A stretch of DNA of 48,698 nucleotides from Mycobacterium sp. 1245805.9. Lineage in GTDB: Bacteria > Actinomycetota > Actinomycetes > Mycobacteriales > Mycobacteriaceae. Made by a program: the position numbers and the translations under genes. The DNA lies in assembly GCF_001672915.1 (NCBI RefSeq), contig NZ_LZKR01000128.1:1-48698 (forward strand), given 5' to 3'. Positions 25,937 to 37,052 of this stretch are shown piece by piece (position 1 is the first letter of the stretch; each line of letters opens with the position of its first letter). The notes beneath the pieces are model-generated. The model made no database searches. It was not told the origin of the DNA and saw only the letters and a program-made list of their open reading frames with translations.

Positions 25937-26349
25937 GCGAACCCGCGCCCGACGAAACCACCGGGCATCTGTCCTCCCCGCTGCGCACCGACGAGTTCGA
26001 CGCGGTCGCCGACGCGGTGATGGAGGAGATGCAAACGCTGCAGAGCGGCATCGGCATGCTTATCGTGAAGCGGGGTCCCAACGCGGGAGCGCAGTACCAG
26101 CTGGAGCGGCCCGTCATGTCCGCGGGTCGCCATCCCGCCAGCGACATCTTCCTCGATGACATCACCGTCAGCCGCCGGCACGCCGAATTCCGAAGGGAGC
26201 GCGGCAAATTCCACCTCGTCGACTTGGGCAGCCTGAACAAGACGTACCTCAACCGCAAGCCCGTCGACGCCGCGGTGCTGACCAACGGCGATGAGATCCG
26301 GATCGGCAACTTCCGCCTGATTTTCGTGGCGGGACCGGCGCCGGGGTAA
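25933..26349 (+). CDS. FHA-domain protein, GarA-like paralogue
   Basis: 138 residues. A short acidic N-terminus contains DETTGHL (Thr9-Thr10), similar to the ETTS phosphorylation motif of GarA. It is followed by an FHA domain (about 42-135) with GRHP at 65-68, SRRHAEF at 80-86 and SLNKTYLNR at 100-108. In GarA (Rv1827) the same place reads SLNGTYVNR; here Gly is replaced by Lys next to the phosphothreonine-binding Asn. GarA controls 2-oxoglutarate dehydrogenase and glutamate dehydrogenase after phosphorylation by PknB/PknG. This is likely a second, divergent copy rather than GarA itself. The GTG start is set by overlap with the preceding frame. Confidence 0.8.
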   Translation: MSEPAPDETTGHLSSPLRTDEFDAVADAVMEEMQTLQSGIGMLIVKRGPNAGAQYQLERPVMSAGRHPASDIFLDDITVSRRHAEFRRERGKFHLVDLGSLNKTYLNRKPVDAAVLTNGDEIRIGNFRLIFVAGPAPG

Positions 26350-26355
26350 TACCGT
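26350..26355 (+). promoter_or_regulatory. Probable -10 box (TACCGT) of fadE35
   Basis: TACCGT fits TANNNT and ends 6 bases before the ATG at 26362. It overlaps the region just after the FHA gene stop and predicts a leaderless fadE35 mRNA. No Shine-Dalgarno sequence is visible. Confidence 0.35.
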
Positions 26356-26361
26356 CGCGGC

Positions 26362-28155
26362 ATGAGCGAATACGACCCGCAATACGGGTCAGAGGGCGTG
26401 GACCGGCTGCCCTTCTCCACCGAGGAAAAGTCGCGGCGCTACCGGACCGAGAACTACCGCGGCGCCGTGGGCCTGAATTGGTATCGCACCGATCCGACCC
26501 TGCAGTTCACGATGGCCTACTACCTACAGCCCGACGAATTGGCCGTGGTGGAGCCCCATTTGGCGGGGATGGGCGAACTGATGGGTGGTCCGGTGGCGCG
26601 GTGGGCCGAAGAGACCGACCGCAACCCGCCGCGGCTCGAGCGCTACGACCGGTGGGGGCACGACATCAGCCAGGTCGTCATGCCGGCGTCGTTCACGCAG
26701 TCCAAGCGCGCGGTGCTCGACGCCCAGCAGGCCCTGCGCAGCGACGCGCGGGCCGCCAAGGTCAGCTCTGGTCTGGCCCTGTTCGCATCCAACTACCTGC
26801 TGAACCAGGCCGACATCGGGATGGGCTGCGCCCTGGGCACCGGGGGCGGCATGGTCCAGTCGCTGGTGGCCGCCTACGCGCCGGCCGACGTGCGCGAGCA
26901 CGTGCTGGCCAAGTTCGCCTCCGGCGAGTGGGCCGGGGAAACGGCCCAGTTGCTGACCGAGCGCACCGGCGGCTCCGACCTGGGCGCGCTGGAGACGACG
27001 GCGACGCGCGCCGGAGACGCCTGGATTCTCAACGGGTTCAAGTGGTTCGCCTCCAATTGCGCGGGCGAGGCGTTCGTGGTGCTGGCCAAACCGGAAGGCG
27101 CGCCCGATTCGACGCGGGGCGTCGCCAACTTCCTGGTGCTGCGCAACCGCCGCGACGGCTCGCGCAACGGGGTGCGGGTGCGCCGGCTCAAGGACAAGCT
27201 CGGCACCCGCTCGGTGGCCTCGGGCGAGGTCGAGTTCGTCGACGCCGAGGCGTTCCTGTTGTCCGGCGAGCCGGGCGACGAAACCGGCCCGGCCGACGGC
27301 AAGGGGCTCGGCCGCATGATGGAGCTGACCAACGCCGCGCGCCTCGGCATCGCCCTGTTCGGTCTCGCCAATGCCCGTCGCGCCCTGGTGGAATCGCTGT
27401 GTTACGCCCGGCAGCGGCACGCGTTCGGCAGGGCGCTCATCGACAAGCCGCTGATGCGGCGCAAGCTCGCCGAGATGATCGTGGACGTCGAGGCGGCACT
27501 CGCGCTCGTCTTCGACGGCACCGGCGCCGCCAACCATCGGCAGCCGCGCGGCATCCGCCAGCGCATCGCCGTGCCCGTGACCAAGCTCAGGGTGTGCCGG
27601 CTGGGCATCACCGGGGCGTCCGACGCGATCGAAATCCACGGCGGCAACGGCTATATCGAAACGTGGCCGGTGGCCCGGCTGCTGCGCGACGCGCAGGTCA
27701 ACACGATCTGGGAAGGCCCCGACAACATCCTGTGCCTCGACGTGCGGCGCGGCATCGAGCAGTCCCGCGCACACGAGGCGCTCCTGGCGCGGCTGCGCGA
27801 TGCAGTGTCGGTTTCCGACGACGACGAGACGACGCGATTGGTGGGCGCGCGCATCGAGGATCTGGACGCGGCGATCACGGCGTGGTCGAAGCTCGACCGG
27901 GAGGTCGCCGAGGCGCGGCTGTTCCCGCTGGCCCAGTTCATGGGCGACGTCTATGCGGGCGCGCTGCTCACCGAGCAGGCCGCGTGGGAGCGGGAGACCC
28001 GCGGCGGGGACCGCAAGGCGCTCGTCGCGCGGCTGCACGCGCGGCGCTACCTCGCCGATCGGGGCCCGCTGCGCGGGATCGAGGACGAATCCGACGAGGC
28101 GCTGGAGCGGTTCGAGGAGCTGGTGGACGGGGCGCTGGTTACCGGCGAGCAGTAG
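26362..28155 (+). CDS. fadE35: Acyl-CoA dehydrogenase FadE35 (Rv3797 homologue)
   Basis: 597 residues, longer than ordinary acyl-CoA dehydrogenases and of the AidB/large-ACAD type. The N-terminal part precedes the ACAD core (GMGCALGTGGGMVQSL, AQLLTERTGGSDLGALETTA, NGFKWFASNCAGEAFVVLAKPEG). The FAD/C-terminal helical part includes RQRHAFGRALIDKPLMRRKLAEM and IHGGNGYIETWPVARLLRDAQVNTIWEGPDNI. It uses FAD to dehydrogenate an acyl-CoA of unknown structure. Synteny with Rv3797, beside the mycolate genes, is kept. Its stop is 57 bases from the convergent accD4 stop. In M. tuberculosis IS1557 (Rv3798) sits in that gap and is absent here. Confidence 0.92.
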   Translation: MSEYDPQYGSEGVDRLPFSTEEKSRRYRTENYRGAVGLNWYRTDPTLQFTMAYYLQPDELAVVEPHLAGMGELMGGPVARWAEETDRNPPRLERYDRWGHDISQVVMPASFTQSKRAVLDAQQALRSDARAAKVSSGLALFASNYLLNQADIGMGCALGTGGGMVQSLVAAYAPADVREHVLAKFASGEWAGETAQLLTERTGGSDLGALETTATRAGDAWILNGFKWFASNCAGEAFVVLAKPEGAPDSTRGVANFLVLRNRRDGSRNGVRVRRLKDKLGTRSVASGEVEFVDAEAFLLSGEPGDETGPADGKGLGRMMELTNAARLGIALFGLANARRALVESLCYARQRHAFGRALIDKPLMRRKLAEMIVDVEAALALVFDGTGAANHRQPRGIRQRIAVPVTKLRVCRLGITGASDAIEIHGGNGYIETWPVARLLRDAQVNTIWEGPDNILCLDVRRGIEQSRAHEALLARLRDAVSVSDDDETTRLVGARIEDLDAAITAWSKLDREVAEARLFPLAQFMGDVYAGALLTEQAAWERETRGGDRKALVARLHARRYLADRGPLRGIEDESDEALERFEELVDGALVTGEQ

Positions 28156-28212
28156 TAAAAGTGCCCAATTCGGGTTGAAAAGAGGGCTTTTGCGTCTGCT
28201 TGCCGCCAAACA

Positions 28213-29793
28213 CTAAATGGGCAGCAGGCTGTGCTTGCGCGCCACGCGGAACCAGATTTGCTTGTCCCGTAACAGGCGCATCGACTTGCGCAGCAGCAGG
28301 CGGGTCTGGTGCGGGTCGATGACCGCGTCGATGAAGCCGCGTTCGGCCGCGGTCCACGGGATCGCCATGTTGAGGTTGTAGCCCTCGATGAAGTCCTTCT
28401 TGATCTGCTGCGCCTCGGGCGTCGTCGGGTCCGGGAACCGCTTCATCAACAGCTGGGCAGCGCCCTCGGCGCCGATCACCGCGATGCGCGCAGTCGGCCA
28501 CGCGAAGTTGAAGTCGGCGGTCAGCTGCCGCGATCCCATCACGGCGTAGGCGCCGCCGTATGACTTGCGGACCGTGATCGTCACCTTGGGTACGTCGGCT
28601 TCCACAACCGCGGACAGGAACCGGCCCCCGCGCTTGATGATGCCGTTCTTCTCCTGCTCGGCCCCGGGCAGGAAGCCGGGAGTGTCGACAACGAAGACCA
28701 GCGGGAGCTCGAAGATGTCGCAGAACCGGATGAAACGTGTTGCCTTGTCGGACGCTTCGTTGTCGATCGACCCGGCCAGGTGCATGGGCTGGTTCGCGAT
28801 CACGCCGACCGGTCGCCCGTCGACCCGAGCGAACCCAGTGATGATCGCCGGCCCCTGCTGCTCGGAGACTTCGAGAAGATCGCCGTCGTCGAAGATCCGG
28901 AGCAGGATCTCGTGCATGTCGTAGGCCGCGTTGTCGTTGTCCGGGATGATCGCGTCGAGTTCCAGGTCGGTCGGGGTGATCTCCGGCTCCAGCCCGGGAT
29001 TGACGATCGGCGGCTTGTCGAAGCAGTTGGACGGCAGGAACGACAGGAAGTCACGGACGTACTGGAATGCTTCGGCCTCGGAGTCGACTACGTGATGAAT
29101 ATTGCCGTAGCGGGCCTGGACGTCGGCGCCACCGAGCTCATCGAGGGTGATCTCCTCGCCGGTGACCTCCCGGATCACGTCGGGCCCGGTGACGAAGAAA
29201 TAGCCCTGGTCGCGCACCGCGACGAGGAGATCGTCCTGGATCGGCGAATAGACCGCTCCCCCAGCGCACTTGCCGAAGATGAGGGAGATCTGCGGCACCA
29301 CGCCGGACAACGCCTCGTGACGGCGGCCCAGCTCGGCGTACCACGCCAGCGAGGTGACCGCGTCCTGGATGCGGGCTCCGCCGGAGTCCTGGATGCCGAT
29401 GATCGGGCACCCGACCATCGCGCACCACTCCATCAGCCGGGCCACCTTGCGGCCGAACATCTCGCCGACCGTGCCCTGGAACACCGTCTGGTCATGGGAG
29501 AACACCCCGACCGGCCGGCCGTCGATCATGCCGTGGCCGGTGACGCACCCGTCGCCGTACAGCGCGTTCGGGTCGTTGGGGGTCTTGGCCAGCGCCCCGA
29601 CCTCGAAGAACGTGCCGGGATCGAGCAGCGCGTGCACCCGCGCGCGGGCGCTCGGGATGCCCTTCTTGTCGCGCTTGGCGGCGGCCTTCTCGCCGCCGGG
29701 TTCCTTGGCGAGTTCCAGGCGAGCGTGCAGCTCGGCCAACTTCTCCGCAGTGGTGTGCTGAACGGGCGCTGGAGCTAGCACCGTCTCCGTCAC
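28213..29793 (-). CDS. accD4: Acyl-CoA carboxylase beta subunit AccD4 (Rv3799c homologue)
   Basis: 526-residue carboxyltransferase with paired N- and C-terminal crotonase-like domains ([17 protein letters not shown] oxyanion loop as [44 protein letters not shown]). With AccA3 and AccE5 it carboxylates C24-C26 acyl-CoA, supplying the malonyl-type extender for Pks13. The GTG at 29793 is preferred: it lies just after the pks13 stop and gives [19 protein letters not shown] like the family. A start at 29841 would overlap pks13 by 41 bases. It is the last gene of the fadD32-pks13-accD4 operon. Confidence 0.95.
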   Translation of the reverse strand: MTETVLAPAPVQHTTAEKLAELHARLELAKEPGGEKAAAKRDKKGIPSARARVHALLDPGTFFEVGALAKTPNDPNALYGDGCVTGHGMIDGRPVGVFSHDQTVFQGTVGEMFGRKVARLMEWCAMVGCPIIGIQDSGGARIQDAVTSLAWYAELGRRHEALSGVVPQISLIFGKCAGGAVYSPIQDDLLVAVRDQGYFFVTGPDVIREVTGEEITLDELGGADVQARYGNIHHVVDSEAEAFQYVRDFLSFLPSNCFDKPPIVNPGLEPEITPTDLELDAIIPDNDNAAYDMHEILLRIFDDGDLLEVSEQQGPAIITGFARVDGRPVGVIANQPMHLAGSIDNEASDKATRFIRFCDIFELPLVFVVDTPGFLPGAEQEKNGIIKRGGRFLSAVVEADVPKVTITVRKSYGGAYAVMGSRQLTADFNFAWPTARIAVIGAEGAAQLLMKRFPDPTTPEAQQIKKDFIEGYNLNMAIPWTAAERGFIDAVIDPHQTRLLLRKSMRLLRDKQIWFRVARKHSLLPI

Positions 29794-29800
29794 TACTTGC

Positions 29801-32800
29801 CTACCTAACCTGTTCGGACTTGTCCTGCTGCCGTTCGGCATCGATCTTGTTCAGCGCCTGGGTCATGTGCGCGCCGACCTTGGCGATGATCGGCTCGTCG
29901 ATGGCCTGGATGTGCTCGCCACCGATCGGCACGATCTCGAGGTCGGACACGTACTCGCCCCAGCCGCCGTCCGGCTTGCGGGTGGCGTAGCGCGGCTCGA
30001 ACATGATCGCGTCGTCATGGTAGCGATCGGCCATGTAGAGCGTGACGTGCCCGTCGTACGGCTGGATCTGGGCGGTGTCGATGGCCCGGTTGTCCAGGTA
30101 CGACGTGCGCTGGTGCTCGATGATCCCGGCCGGGATCTGCACCCCGCTCTGGCTGACCGCCTCCAGCACGAACTTGATCTGGCCCTCGTCGTCGAGCTGC
30201 TCGAGATGCTCGTAGGGGATCTCCGGGATGGTGACGTTGAACGTCTTCTCGGCGAACCGAGCGTAGCGGTCCCAGCGCTTGCGGATCTCCTCCTTGGTCT
30301 GCGGGACCTCTTCGCCCGCGCGGACCGCGTCGATCAACCCGACCCACTCGACGTCCTTGCCCAGGCGCTTCAGCCCGATCGCGCACGCGTAGGCCAGCAC
30401 CCCGCCCAGCGACCAGCCGGCCAGGATGTACGGCCCGTCGCCCTGCATCTCGATCAGCTTCGGAACGTATTGCGCCGCACGCTCTTCGATCGTGCCCTCG
30501 ACCCGCTCGAGGCCGTACATCGGGGTGTCCGCCGGCAAGCGGTTGAGCAGCGGCTCGTAGACCACCGTCGAGCCGCCGGCCGGGTGGAACACGAACACCG
30601 GTGTCCGCGTGCTGCCCTCCGGGCGCGCCCGCAGGGTGCGCACGAAACCGTCGACCACCCCGGCCTCCAGGTGCTCGCGCACCTTCTCGGCCAGCGCCTC
30701 GATGTTCTCCGACGCCAGCACGTCCTCGGCGGTGATCGGACCCTCGGCGCGCTCCGAAAGCCGTTGCGCCATCTTGGCGGCGGCGTCGGCGTCCAGCTTG
30801 GGCAGCGGGTTGAAGATGCCGCCCGGGGACTTGCCCGTGACAATCGCCCACGTGGCGAACGCGACCCGCTCTGCCGCGTCGCGCGGCGGCACGTCGGAGT
30901 TGAGTGCCTGGGCGACGGCCTGCTGGTTGAGCGCGTCGGCCGCCCCGGCCAGGTTCGGCTGGCCGTTGGTGCCATTAACCGCGGGCCCCGACGGGTTGGT
31001 CGGCGGCGGCGGGATCGGCACGTCCGACGCCGGCGGTGCTTGCGTCTGCGGCTCGGCCTGCGGGTCCGGCGCCGGCGCCACCACCGACGCGGCCGTGGCG
31101 CCGCTGAGCAATTCGGCCTGCTCCCTGGCGATTTCCTCCGCCGTCTGCGTCTTCTGGTGCTCGGCCAGCTGCTCGACCTCGTCGCGGTGCTCGACCGCGT
31201 ACTCGATCAGCTTCTCGACGGCGTAGAGGTTGGCGTCGCGCACCGCCGTCAACTGAATGGGCGGCAGGTCGAAGTCGTATTCGACGCGGTTCTTGATCCG
31301 CACCGCCATCAGCGAGTCCAGGCCCAGCTCGATCAGCGGCACCTCCCACGGCAGGTCCTCGGGCTCGTAACCCATGGCCGCGCCGACGATGGCGCCGAGC
31401 CGCTCGGCGATGGTCTCGCCGGACTCCGGTGACCATTTGGTGAAACCAGCCGGCATGTAGCGGTTGGTGAGGCTGTCGCCGAGCGCTTCCTCCTCCGGAC
31501 CTTCGGAGGGAGCCTCCGCTGCGGCGGCCTCGGTCGCCTCGATCGCCGTGCCCGCCCCGACGGCCACCGGCAGCACGGACTCCGTGCCGCCCCGGGTGAC
31601 CAGCGCGTCGTACACCAGGGTGAACGACTCGTCGATGCGCGCGTGCACCTGAACCGACGCGCCGCCGGGATGCCGGGTCAGGGTGGTCACCAGCCGGGAA
31701 CCCTCCGCCGGCTTGGCGCGCTCCTCGGCCGCGGTCAACTTGGCGTCCGGAAGCACTTCGGCCGCAGCGGCTTTCACCAACGACGCGAGATCCGTCAGGC
31801 CCTTGGGCGCGTACTCCCACACGTGGCGGCCGTCCGGCAGCGCGACGTGGTTGCCCGGCATGATGATCGCGCCGCTGCCCGAGGCGACCTGCACGTCCAG
31901 CCAGTGCTCCTTGCGCTTGAACCGGGTCGGCGGGATGTTCGCGTAGTCGGCGGGCCCGGCGGCGCGCGTGAACAGCGTCCGCGGATCCAGGTCGTGGCCG
32001 TAGACGTAGAGCTGGGCCAGTGTCGAGGTGATCGACTCGACCTCGTCCTGCTTGCGGGCCAGCGTCGGGATCAGCTGGGCGTCGTGCAGCCCGGCGTCCG
32101 CGGTGGTCAGGCCGACCTGCATGAGTGCGACGGGGTTGGGCGCCAGTTCGACGAAGGTGGTGTGCCCGCTGTCGACGGCGTTGCGGATGCCGTGGGTGAA
32201 GTAGACGGAGTGCCGCAGCCCCTTCTTCCAGTAGTCCACGTCGTGGATCGGCTCGCTGCCCGGCTTGATGTAGCTGCCCTCGTGCACGGTCGAGAAGATG
32301 CCGCACGTCGGACTCATCGGCTTGATGCCCTGCAGCTCCGCGGCCAGCTCCCCGAGCAGGGGATCCATCTGCTGGGTGTGGCTGGCGCCCTTGGTCTGGA
32401 ACTTGCGCGCGAACTTGCCCTCGGCCTCCGCGCGGGCGATGATCGCGTCCACCTGGTCGGGCGGCCCGCCGATGACGGTCTGGGTGGGTGCGGCGTAGAC
32501 GCACACCTCCAGGTCGGGGTAGTCGGAGAACACCGTCTTGATCTCGTCGGCGGAGTATTCCACCAGCGCCATCAGCCGGATGTACTCACCGAACAGCATC
32601 GCCTCGCCCTCGCCCATCAGGTGCGAGCGCGAGCAGATCGCCCTGGTGGCGTCGCGCAGCGACAGGCCGCCGGCGAAGTACGCCGACGCCGCCTCGCCCA
32701 ACGACTGGCCGACCACCGCGGCGGGCTTGGCGCCGTGATGCTTGAGCAGCTCGCCCAGCGCGATCTGGATCGCGAAGATGGTGACCTGGGTGGTCTCGAT

Positions 32801-35119
32801 GCCGTAGTCCTGCGAGTCGTCCAGGATCAGCTCGAGCACCGAGTAGCCCAGCTCGTCCTGGACCAGCGCGTCGACCTTCTCGATCCACTTGGCGAAGACC
32901 TCGTTGCGCAGGTACAGGACCTTGCCCATCTTGCGGTGCTGCGCGCCGAAGCCGGCCAGCACCCACACGGGTCCGTTGCTCACCGGCCCGTCGACGCTGA
33001 ACACGTTCGGCCGCTGCTTGCCCTCGGCGATCGCGCGCAGGCCCTTGATGGCCTCCTCGTGGTCGTGTGCCAGCACCACCGCGCGCGAGCGGCCGTGGTT
33101 GCGACGTGACAGCGACCGGCCGATCGATTCCAGCGACGACGCCTGGCCCTCGGGGCTTTCCATCCAGTCCGCGAGCTCCGCCGCCGCCGCCTTCTTGCGC
33201 GACGTCAAAAACGCCGACACCACCAGCGGGATGACAGGCGGCGGAAGCTCTTGCGCCGCAAGCTCCTCCAGGGCGGCGGCTTTGAGCTCCAGCGCCTCCT
33301 CGGTGACCTCCGGCAGGTCGGGCTCGTCCTCCTCGACCGCCGCGGCGGCGTCGGGGATGATGTTGCCGAAGTCGTCGAACCGCAGCGAGTGCGCCTCGAA
33401 CGAGGGCGCTTGAGCGGTTTCCGAGGCCGCCTCGGGGGCCGCCTTGGCCTCGGGCTGCGGCTCCGGCTCCTTCTCGACGACGTCGCGGGGCAGGACCTCG
33501 CGCACCACCACGTGCGCGTTGGCCCCACCGAAGCCGAAGCTGGACACCCCGGCCAGCGCGTAGCCGCCGTAGCGCGGCCAATCGGTCGCCTTGTCAATCA
33601 CTTTCAGGCGCATCGCGTCGAAGTCGATGTAGGGGCTGGGCCCGGCGAAGTTGAGCGACGGCGGCAGCTTGTCGTGCTGCAGCGCCAGCACCACCTTGGC
33701 CATGCTGGCCGCGCCCGCGGCCGACTCCATGTGCCCCACATTGGTTTTCACCGCGCCCAGCAGCGCCGGGCGGTCGGCCGGGCGGCCCCTGCCGACGACG
33801 CGGCCCAGCGCCTCGGCCTCGATCGGGTCGCCGAGGACGGTGCCGGTGCCGTGCGCCTCGATGTAGTCGACATTGCGCGGATCGATGCCGGCGTCCTTGT
33901 AGGCCCGGCGCAGCACGTCGGCCTGCGCGTCCTGGTTGGGAGCGATCAGGCCGTTGGACCGGCCGTCGTGGTTGACCGCGCTGCCGGCGATCACGGCCAG
34001 GATCTGGTCGCCGTCGCGGCGGGCGTCGTCGACCCGCTTGAGCACCAGCATGCCGGCGCCCTCCGAGCGGGTGTAGCCGTCGGCGTCCGACGAGAACGAC
34101 TTGATCCGGCCATCGGGAGCCAGCACCGCGCCGATCTCGTCGAAACCGAGCGTCACAGCGGGCGTGATCAGCGCGTTGACGCCGCCGGCTACCGCGACGT
34201 CGGCCTCGCCGTTGCGCAGCGCCTGCACCGCCTGGTGGATCGCCACCAGCGAGCTCGAGCACGCGGTGTCGACCGCGACCGAAGGCCCACGGAAGTCGTA
34301 GAAGTAGGACACCCGGTTCGCGATGATCGACGGCGAGTTACCGGTAATCGCGTAGGGGTGCGCGGCGGTCGGGTCGGAGATGGCCAAGAAGCCGTAGTCG
34401 TGGTTGGAGACGCCGACGAACACGCCGACGGCCTCGCCGCGCAGGGCCGACGCCGGGATGCGGGCGTGCTCGAGCGCCTCCCAGGTCAGCTCCAGCGCCA
34501 TCCGCTGCTGCGGGTCGATGTTGTCGGCCTCGGTCTTGGCGATCGCGAAGAACTCGGAGTCGAAGCCCTTGATGTCCTTGAGGTATCCGCCGCGGGTGCG
34601 GGCCTTCGTGATTCGCTCGGCCAGCCGCGGCTCGTCGAGGAATTCCTCCCAGCGGCCCTCGGGCAGATCGGTGATGGCGTCGCGGCCCTCGATCAGCGCC
34701 TGCCAGGTTTCCTCGGGGCTGTTCATGTCGCCGGGCAGCCGGGTCGCCAGGCCCACGATCGCGATGTCGACGCGCTCGGCCGGCCCGTTGCGCGACCAGT
34801 CGACGACGTCGTCGCCCGACAGGTCCGGCTCGGGCTCGCCCTCGACGATCCGGGTCGCCAGCGACTCGATGGTCGGATGCTGGAACGCCACCGCGACCGA
34901 CAGCGTGACACCGGTCATGTCCTCGATGTCGGCGGCCATCGCCACCGCGTCGCGCGACGACAGGCCCAGCTCGACCATCGGCACCGATTCGTCGATCGAC
35001 TCGGGCGACTGCCCGGTGGCCCTCGCGACGTAGTTACGCAGCCATTGGCGCATCTCGGGGACGGTCAAGTCGGCCTTTTTGGCGGGCAGATTCTCCTGGG
35101 ATTCGTCTATGTCAGTCAT
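29801..35119 (-). CDS. pks13: Mycolic acid condensing polyketide synthase Pks13 (Rv3800c homologue)
   Basis: 1772 residues. ACP1 is at the N-terminus with the phosphopantetheine Ser55 (ELGLSSRD). The ketosynthase has Cys287 (DTACSSS), the acyltransferase Ser806 (GQSLGEAAS), ACP2 Ser1269 (ELGLDSLM) and the thioesterase Ser1570 (GWSLGG). Pks13 joins the meromycoloyl chain from FadD32 to the carboxylated alpha-chain by Claisen condensation and transfers the product to trehalose. The linker between ACP2 and the thioesterase is proline-rich ([15 protein letters not shown]) and about 34 residues longer than in the M. tuberculosis protein (1733 residues). The start lies 10 bases after the fadD32 stop. 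All catalytic residues are present. Confidence 0.97.
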   Translation of the reverse strand: MTDIDESQENLPAKKADLTVPEMRQWLRNYVARATGQSPESIDESVPMVELGLSSRDAVAMAADIEDMTGVTLSVAVAFQHPTIESLATRIVEGEPEPDLSGDDVVDWSRNGPAERVDIAIVGLATRLPGDMNSPEETWQALIEGRDAITDLPEGRWEEFLDEPRLAERITKARTRGGYLKDIKGFDSEFFAIAKTEADNIDPQQRMALELTWEALEHARIPASALRGEAVGVFVGVSNHDYGFLAISDPTAAHPYAITGNSPSIIANRVSYFYDFRGPSVAVDTACSSSLVAIHQAVQALRNGEADVAVAGGVNALITPAVTLGFDEIGAVLAPDGRIKSFSSDADGYTRSEGAGMLVLKRVDDARRDGDQILAVIAGSAVNHDGRSNGLIAPNQDAQADVLRRAYKDAGIDPRNVDYIEAHGTGTVLGDPIEAEALGRVVGRGRPADRPALLGAVKTNVGHMESAAGAASMAKVVLALQHDKLPPSLNFAGPSPYIDFDAMRLKVIDKATDWPRYGGYALAGVSSFGFGGANAHVVVREVLPRDVVEKEPEPQPEAKAAPEAASETAQAPSFEAHSLRFDDFGNIIPDAAAAVEEDEPDLPEVTEEALELKAAALEELAAQELPPPVIPLVVSAFLTSRKKAAAAELADWMESPEGQASSLESIGRSLSRRNHGRSRAVVLAHDHEEAIKGLRAIAEGKQRPNVFSVDGPVSNGPVWVLAGFGAQHRKMGKVLYLRNEVFAKWIEKVDALVQDELGYSVLELILDDSQDYGIETTQVTIFAIQIALGELLKHHGAKPAAVVGQSLGEAASAYFAGGLSLRDATRAICSRSHLMGEGEAMLFGEYIRLMALVEYSADEIKTVFSDYPDLEVCVYAAPTQTVIGGPPDQVDAIIARAEAEGKFARKFQTKGASHTQQMDPLLGELAAELQGIKPMSPTCGIFSTVHEGSYIKPGSEPIHDVDYWKKGLRHSVYFTHGIRNAVDSGHTTFVELAPNPVALMQVGLTTADAGLHDAQLIPTLARKQDEVESITSTLAQLYVYGHDLDPRTLFTRAAGPADYANIPPTRFKRKEHWLDVQVASGSGAIIMPGNHVALPDGRHVWEYAPKGLTDLASLVKAAAAEVLPDAKLTAAEERAKPAEGSRLVTTLTRHPGGASVQVHARIDESFTLVYDALVTRGGTESVLPVAVGAGTAIEATEAAAAEAPSEGPEEEALGDSLTNRYMPAGFTKWSPESGETIAERLGAIVGAAMGYEPEDLPWEVPLIELGLDSLMAVRIKNRVEYDFDLPPIQLTAVRDANLYAVEKLIEYAVEHRDEVEQLAEHQKTQTAEEIAREQAELLSGATAASVVAPAPDPQAEPQTQAPPASDVPIPPPPTNPSGPAVNGTNGQPNLAGAADALNQQAVAQALNSDVPPRDAAERVAFATWAIVTGKSPGGIFNPLPKLDADAAAKMAQRLSERAEGPITAEDVLASENIEALAEKVREHLEAGVVDGFVRTLRARPEGSTRTPVFVFHPAGGSTVVYEPLLNRLPADTPMYGLERVEGTIEERAAQYVPKLIEMQGDGPYILAGWSLGGVLAYACAIGLKRLGKDVEWVGLIDAVRAGEEVPQTKEEIRKRWDRYARFAEKTFNVTIPEIPYEHLEQLDDEGQIKFVLEAVSQSGVQIPAGIIEHQRTSYLDNRAIDTAQIQPYDGHVTLYMADRYHDDAIMFEPRYATRKPDGGWGEYVSDLEIVPIGGEHIQAIDEPIIAKVGAHMTQALNKIDAERQQDKSEQVR

Positions 35120-35129
35120 GATTCCTGGT

Positions 35130-37028
35130 TCAGTCGTCCGCGCCCGCGAAGGCGGTCGGGGAACCGATGCCGCTGCGCAGGCTTCCGTCGAGGTAGGCGG
35201 CGCGGCAGGCGCGGCGCCCGATCTTGCCGCTCGAGGTGCGCGGAATGGTTCCCGCCTGCACCAGCAGCAGGTCGCGCACGGTGACGCCGTGCCGCACGGC
35301 GATGGCGGCGCGGATGTCGTCGGCGATGGGTTGGTAGTCGAGCTTGTGCGTGCCGGCGGCGCGCTCGGCGACGATCACCAGCTGCTCGGAGGTGTCCTCG
35401 GGGTCGTGCTTGATGCCGGCGTGCGGGTTGTCGAACACGACCTGCGGCAGCTGGTTGGCCGGGACCGAGAACGCGGCCACGTAGCCGGTGCGCAGCGCGC
35501 GGCTGGCTTCCTGCGCCGAGTACTCGAGGTCCTGCGGGTAGTGGTTGCGCCCGTCGATGATGACCAGGTCCTTGATCCGGCCGACGATATAGAGGTGGCC
35601 GTCGTAGTAGGTGCCGTAGTCACCCGTGCGCACCCACAGCCCGTCGTCGGCGGCGCCCTCGGCGTGGGACTGGCTGATCCGCGACTTCAGGATGTTGCGG
35701 AAGGTCTCGGTGGTCTCGGCTTCCTTGCCCCAGTAGCCGGTGCCCAGGTTGTTGCCGTGCAGCCAGATCTCGCCGACCTGTCCGTCCGGCAACTCGCTGG
35801 CCGTGTCGGGATCGACGATGACCGCCCACTCGTCGACGCCGATGACCCCGGCGGACACCTGGGGGACGGCGTTAGGCGCGTCGGCGGGGACCTCGACGAA
35901 GCGCTGGTTGTTCATCTCGTCGCGGTCGACGTGGATGACCCGGGGCGCCTCGTCCATCGGCGTGGTGGAGACGAACAAGGTCGCCTCGGCGAGACCGTAG
36001 GACGGCTTGATCGCGGTCTCCCGCAGGCCATAGGGCGCGAAAGCCTCGTAGAACTTGCGCATCGACGCCGGTGACACCGGCTCGCTGCCGTTGAGGATGC
36101 CCTTGACGTTGCTCAGGTCCAGCGGCGGATCGCCCTCCTTGGGCACGCCGCGCACCGCGGCGTGCTCGAAGGCGAAGTTCGGCGCGACGGTGAACACCTC
36201 GCAGTCCGGGGCGTCGTCGGGCTTGCGCGCCATCTCCCGGATCCACCGGCCGGGGCGCCGCACGAACGCGGCCGGGGTCATGAAGGTGAAGTTGTGGCCG
36301 AGGACCGGCGACAGCAGCGCCGTGATCAGGCCCATGTCGTGGAAGAACGGCAGCCAGGACAACCCGCGGTCGCCCTCTTTACCCTCCAGGCCGTTGAGCA
36401 CCTGCAGCACGTTGGTGGGCAGGTTCAGGTGGGTGATCTGCACGCCGGTCGGGGTGCGCGTGGAGCCGGAGGTGTATTGCAGGTAGGCGATGGTGTTCTC
36501 GTCGGCCACCGGCTCCTGCCAGGTGGCGGCGACCTCGTTCGGCACGGCGTCGACGGCAATGACGCGGGGGCGCTCCTTGGCCGAGCGGGCGCGGATGAAC
36601 TTACGGACTCCCTCGGCGGCCTCGGTGGTGGTCAGGATGGTCGACGGGGTGCAGTCGTCGAGCACGGCGTGCAGGCGGCCGACGTGGCCGGGTTCGCTCG
36701 GGTCGAACAGGGGCACGGCGATCCTGCCGGAGTACAGCGCGCCGAAGAACGCGATCAGGTAGTTGAGGTTCTGCGGGCACAGGATGGCGATGCGGTCGCC
36801 GGGCTGGGTGACCTGTTGCAGGCGCGCCCCGACCGCCCGGTTGCGGGCGCTGAACTCCGACCAGGAGATGTCGCGGTACTCACCGTCGCGCTCGGTGGAG
36901 AAGTCGACGAACCGATAGGCGAGCTTGTCGCCGCGAACCTTCGCCCACTTCTCAACGTGACGAACCAGGTTCGTGTTGTCCGGGAACCTGATCTTTCCAT
37001 TCACGATGAACGGGTTGTGGTACGCCAT
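35130..37028 (-). CDS. fadD32: Long-chain fatty-acyl-AMP ligase FadD32 (Rv3801c homologue)
   Basis: 632 residues from the ATG at 37028, starting [18 protein letters not shown]. This ATG has GGAG 11 bases upstream; an in-frame ATG at 37052 would add eight residues (MVVTGEDG) but has no comparable site, although databases often use the longer form. FAAL-type adenylating enzyme with the ATP-binding loop YTSGSTRTP, the motif [10 protein letters not shown], the [12 protein letters not shown] block and a C-terminal lid with [13 protein letters not shown]. It activates meromycolic acid as acyl-AMP and loads it on ACP1 of Pks13. It is the first gene of the fadD32-pks13-accD4 operon. Confidence 0.95.
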   Translation of the reverse strand: MAYHNPFIVNGKIRFPDNTNLVRHVEKWAKVRGDKLAYRFVDFSTERDGEYRDISWSEFSARNRAVGARLQQVTQPGDRIAILCPQNLNYLIAFFGALYSGRIAVPLFDPSEPGHVGRLHAVLDDCTPSTILTTTEAAEGVRKFIRARSAKERPRVIAVDAVPNEVAATWQEPVADENTIAYLQYTSGSTRTPTGVQITHLNLPTNVLQVLNGLEGKEGDRGLSWLPFFHDMGLITALLSPVLGHNFTFMTPAAFVRRPGRWIREMARKPDDAPDCEVFTVAPNFAFEHAAVRGVPKEGDPPLDLSNVKGILNGSEPVSPASMRKFYEAFAPYGLRETAIKPSYGLAEATLFVSTTPMDEAPRVIHVDRDEMNNQRFVEVPADAPNAVPQVSAGVIGVDEWAVIVDPDTASELPDGQVGEIWLHGNNLGTGYWGKEAETTETFRNILKSRISQSHAEGAADDGLWVRTGDYGTYYDGHLYIVGRIKDLVIIDGRNHYPQDLEYSAQEASRALRTGYVAAFSVPANQLPQVVFDNPHAGIKHDPEDTSEQLVIVAERAAGTHKLDYQPIADDIRAAIAVRHGVTVRDLLLVQAGTIPRTSSGKIGRRACRAAYLDGSLRSGIGSPTAFAGADD

Positions 37029-37052
37029 GCCGTCTTCTCCTGTCACAACCAT

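Noticed and set aside
28156..28212. IS1557-type insertion between fadE35 and accD4, as in M. tuberculosis
   Set aside because: Only 57 bases separate the two stop codons; no transposase remnant or terminal repeat is present.
29794..29841. Longer AccD4 start at 29841
   Set aside because: It would overlap pks13 by 41 bases and adds residues ([15 protein letters not shown]) that family members lack.
33251..35284. 677-residue plus-strand frame opposite pks13
   Set aside because: Antisense of the ketosynthase region; valine/arginine/aspartate-rich shadow with no family resemblance.
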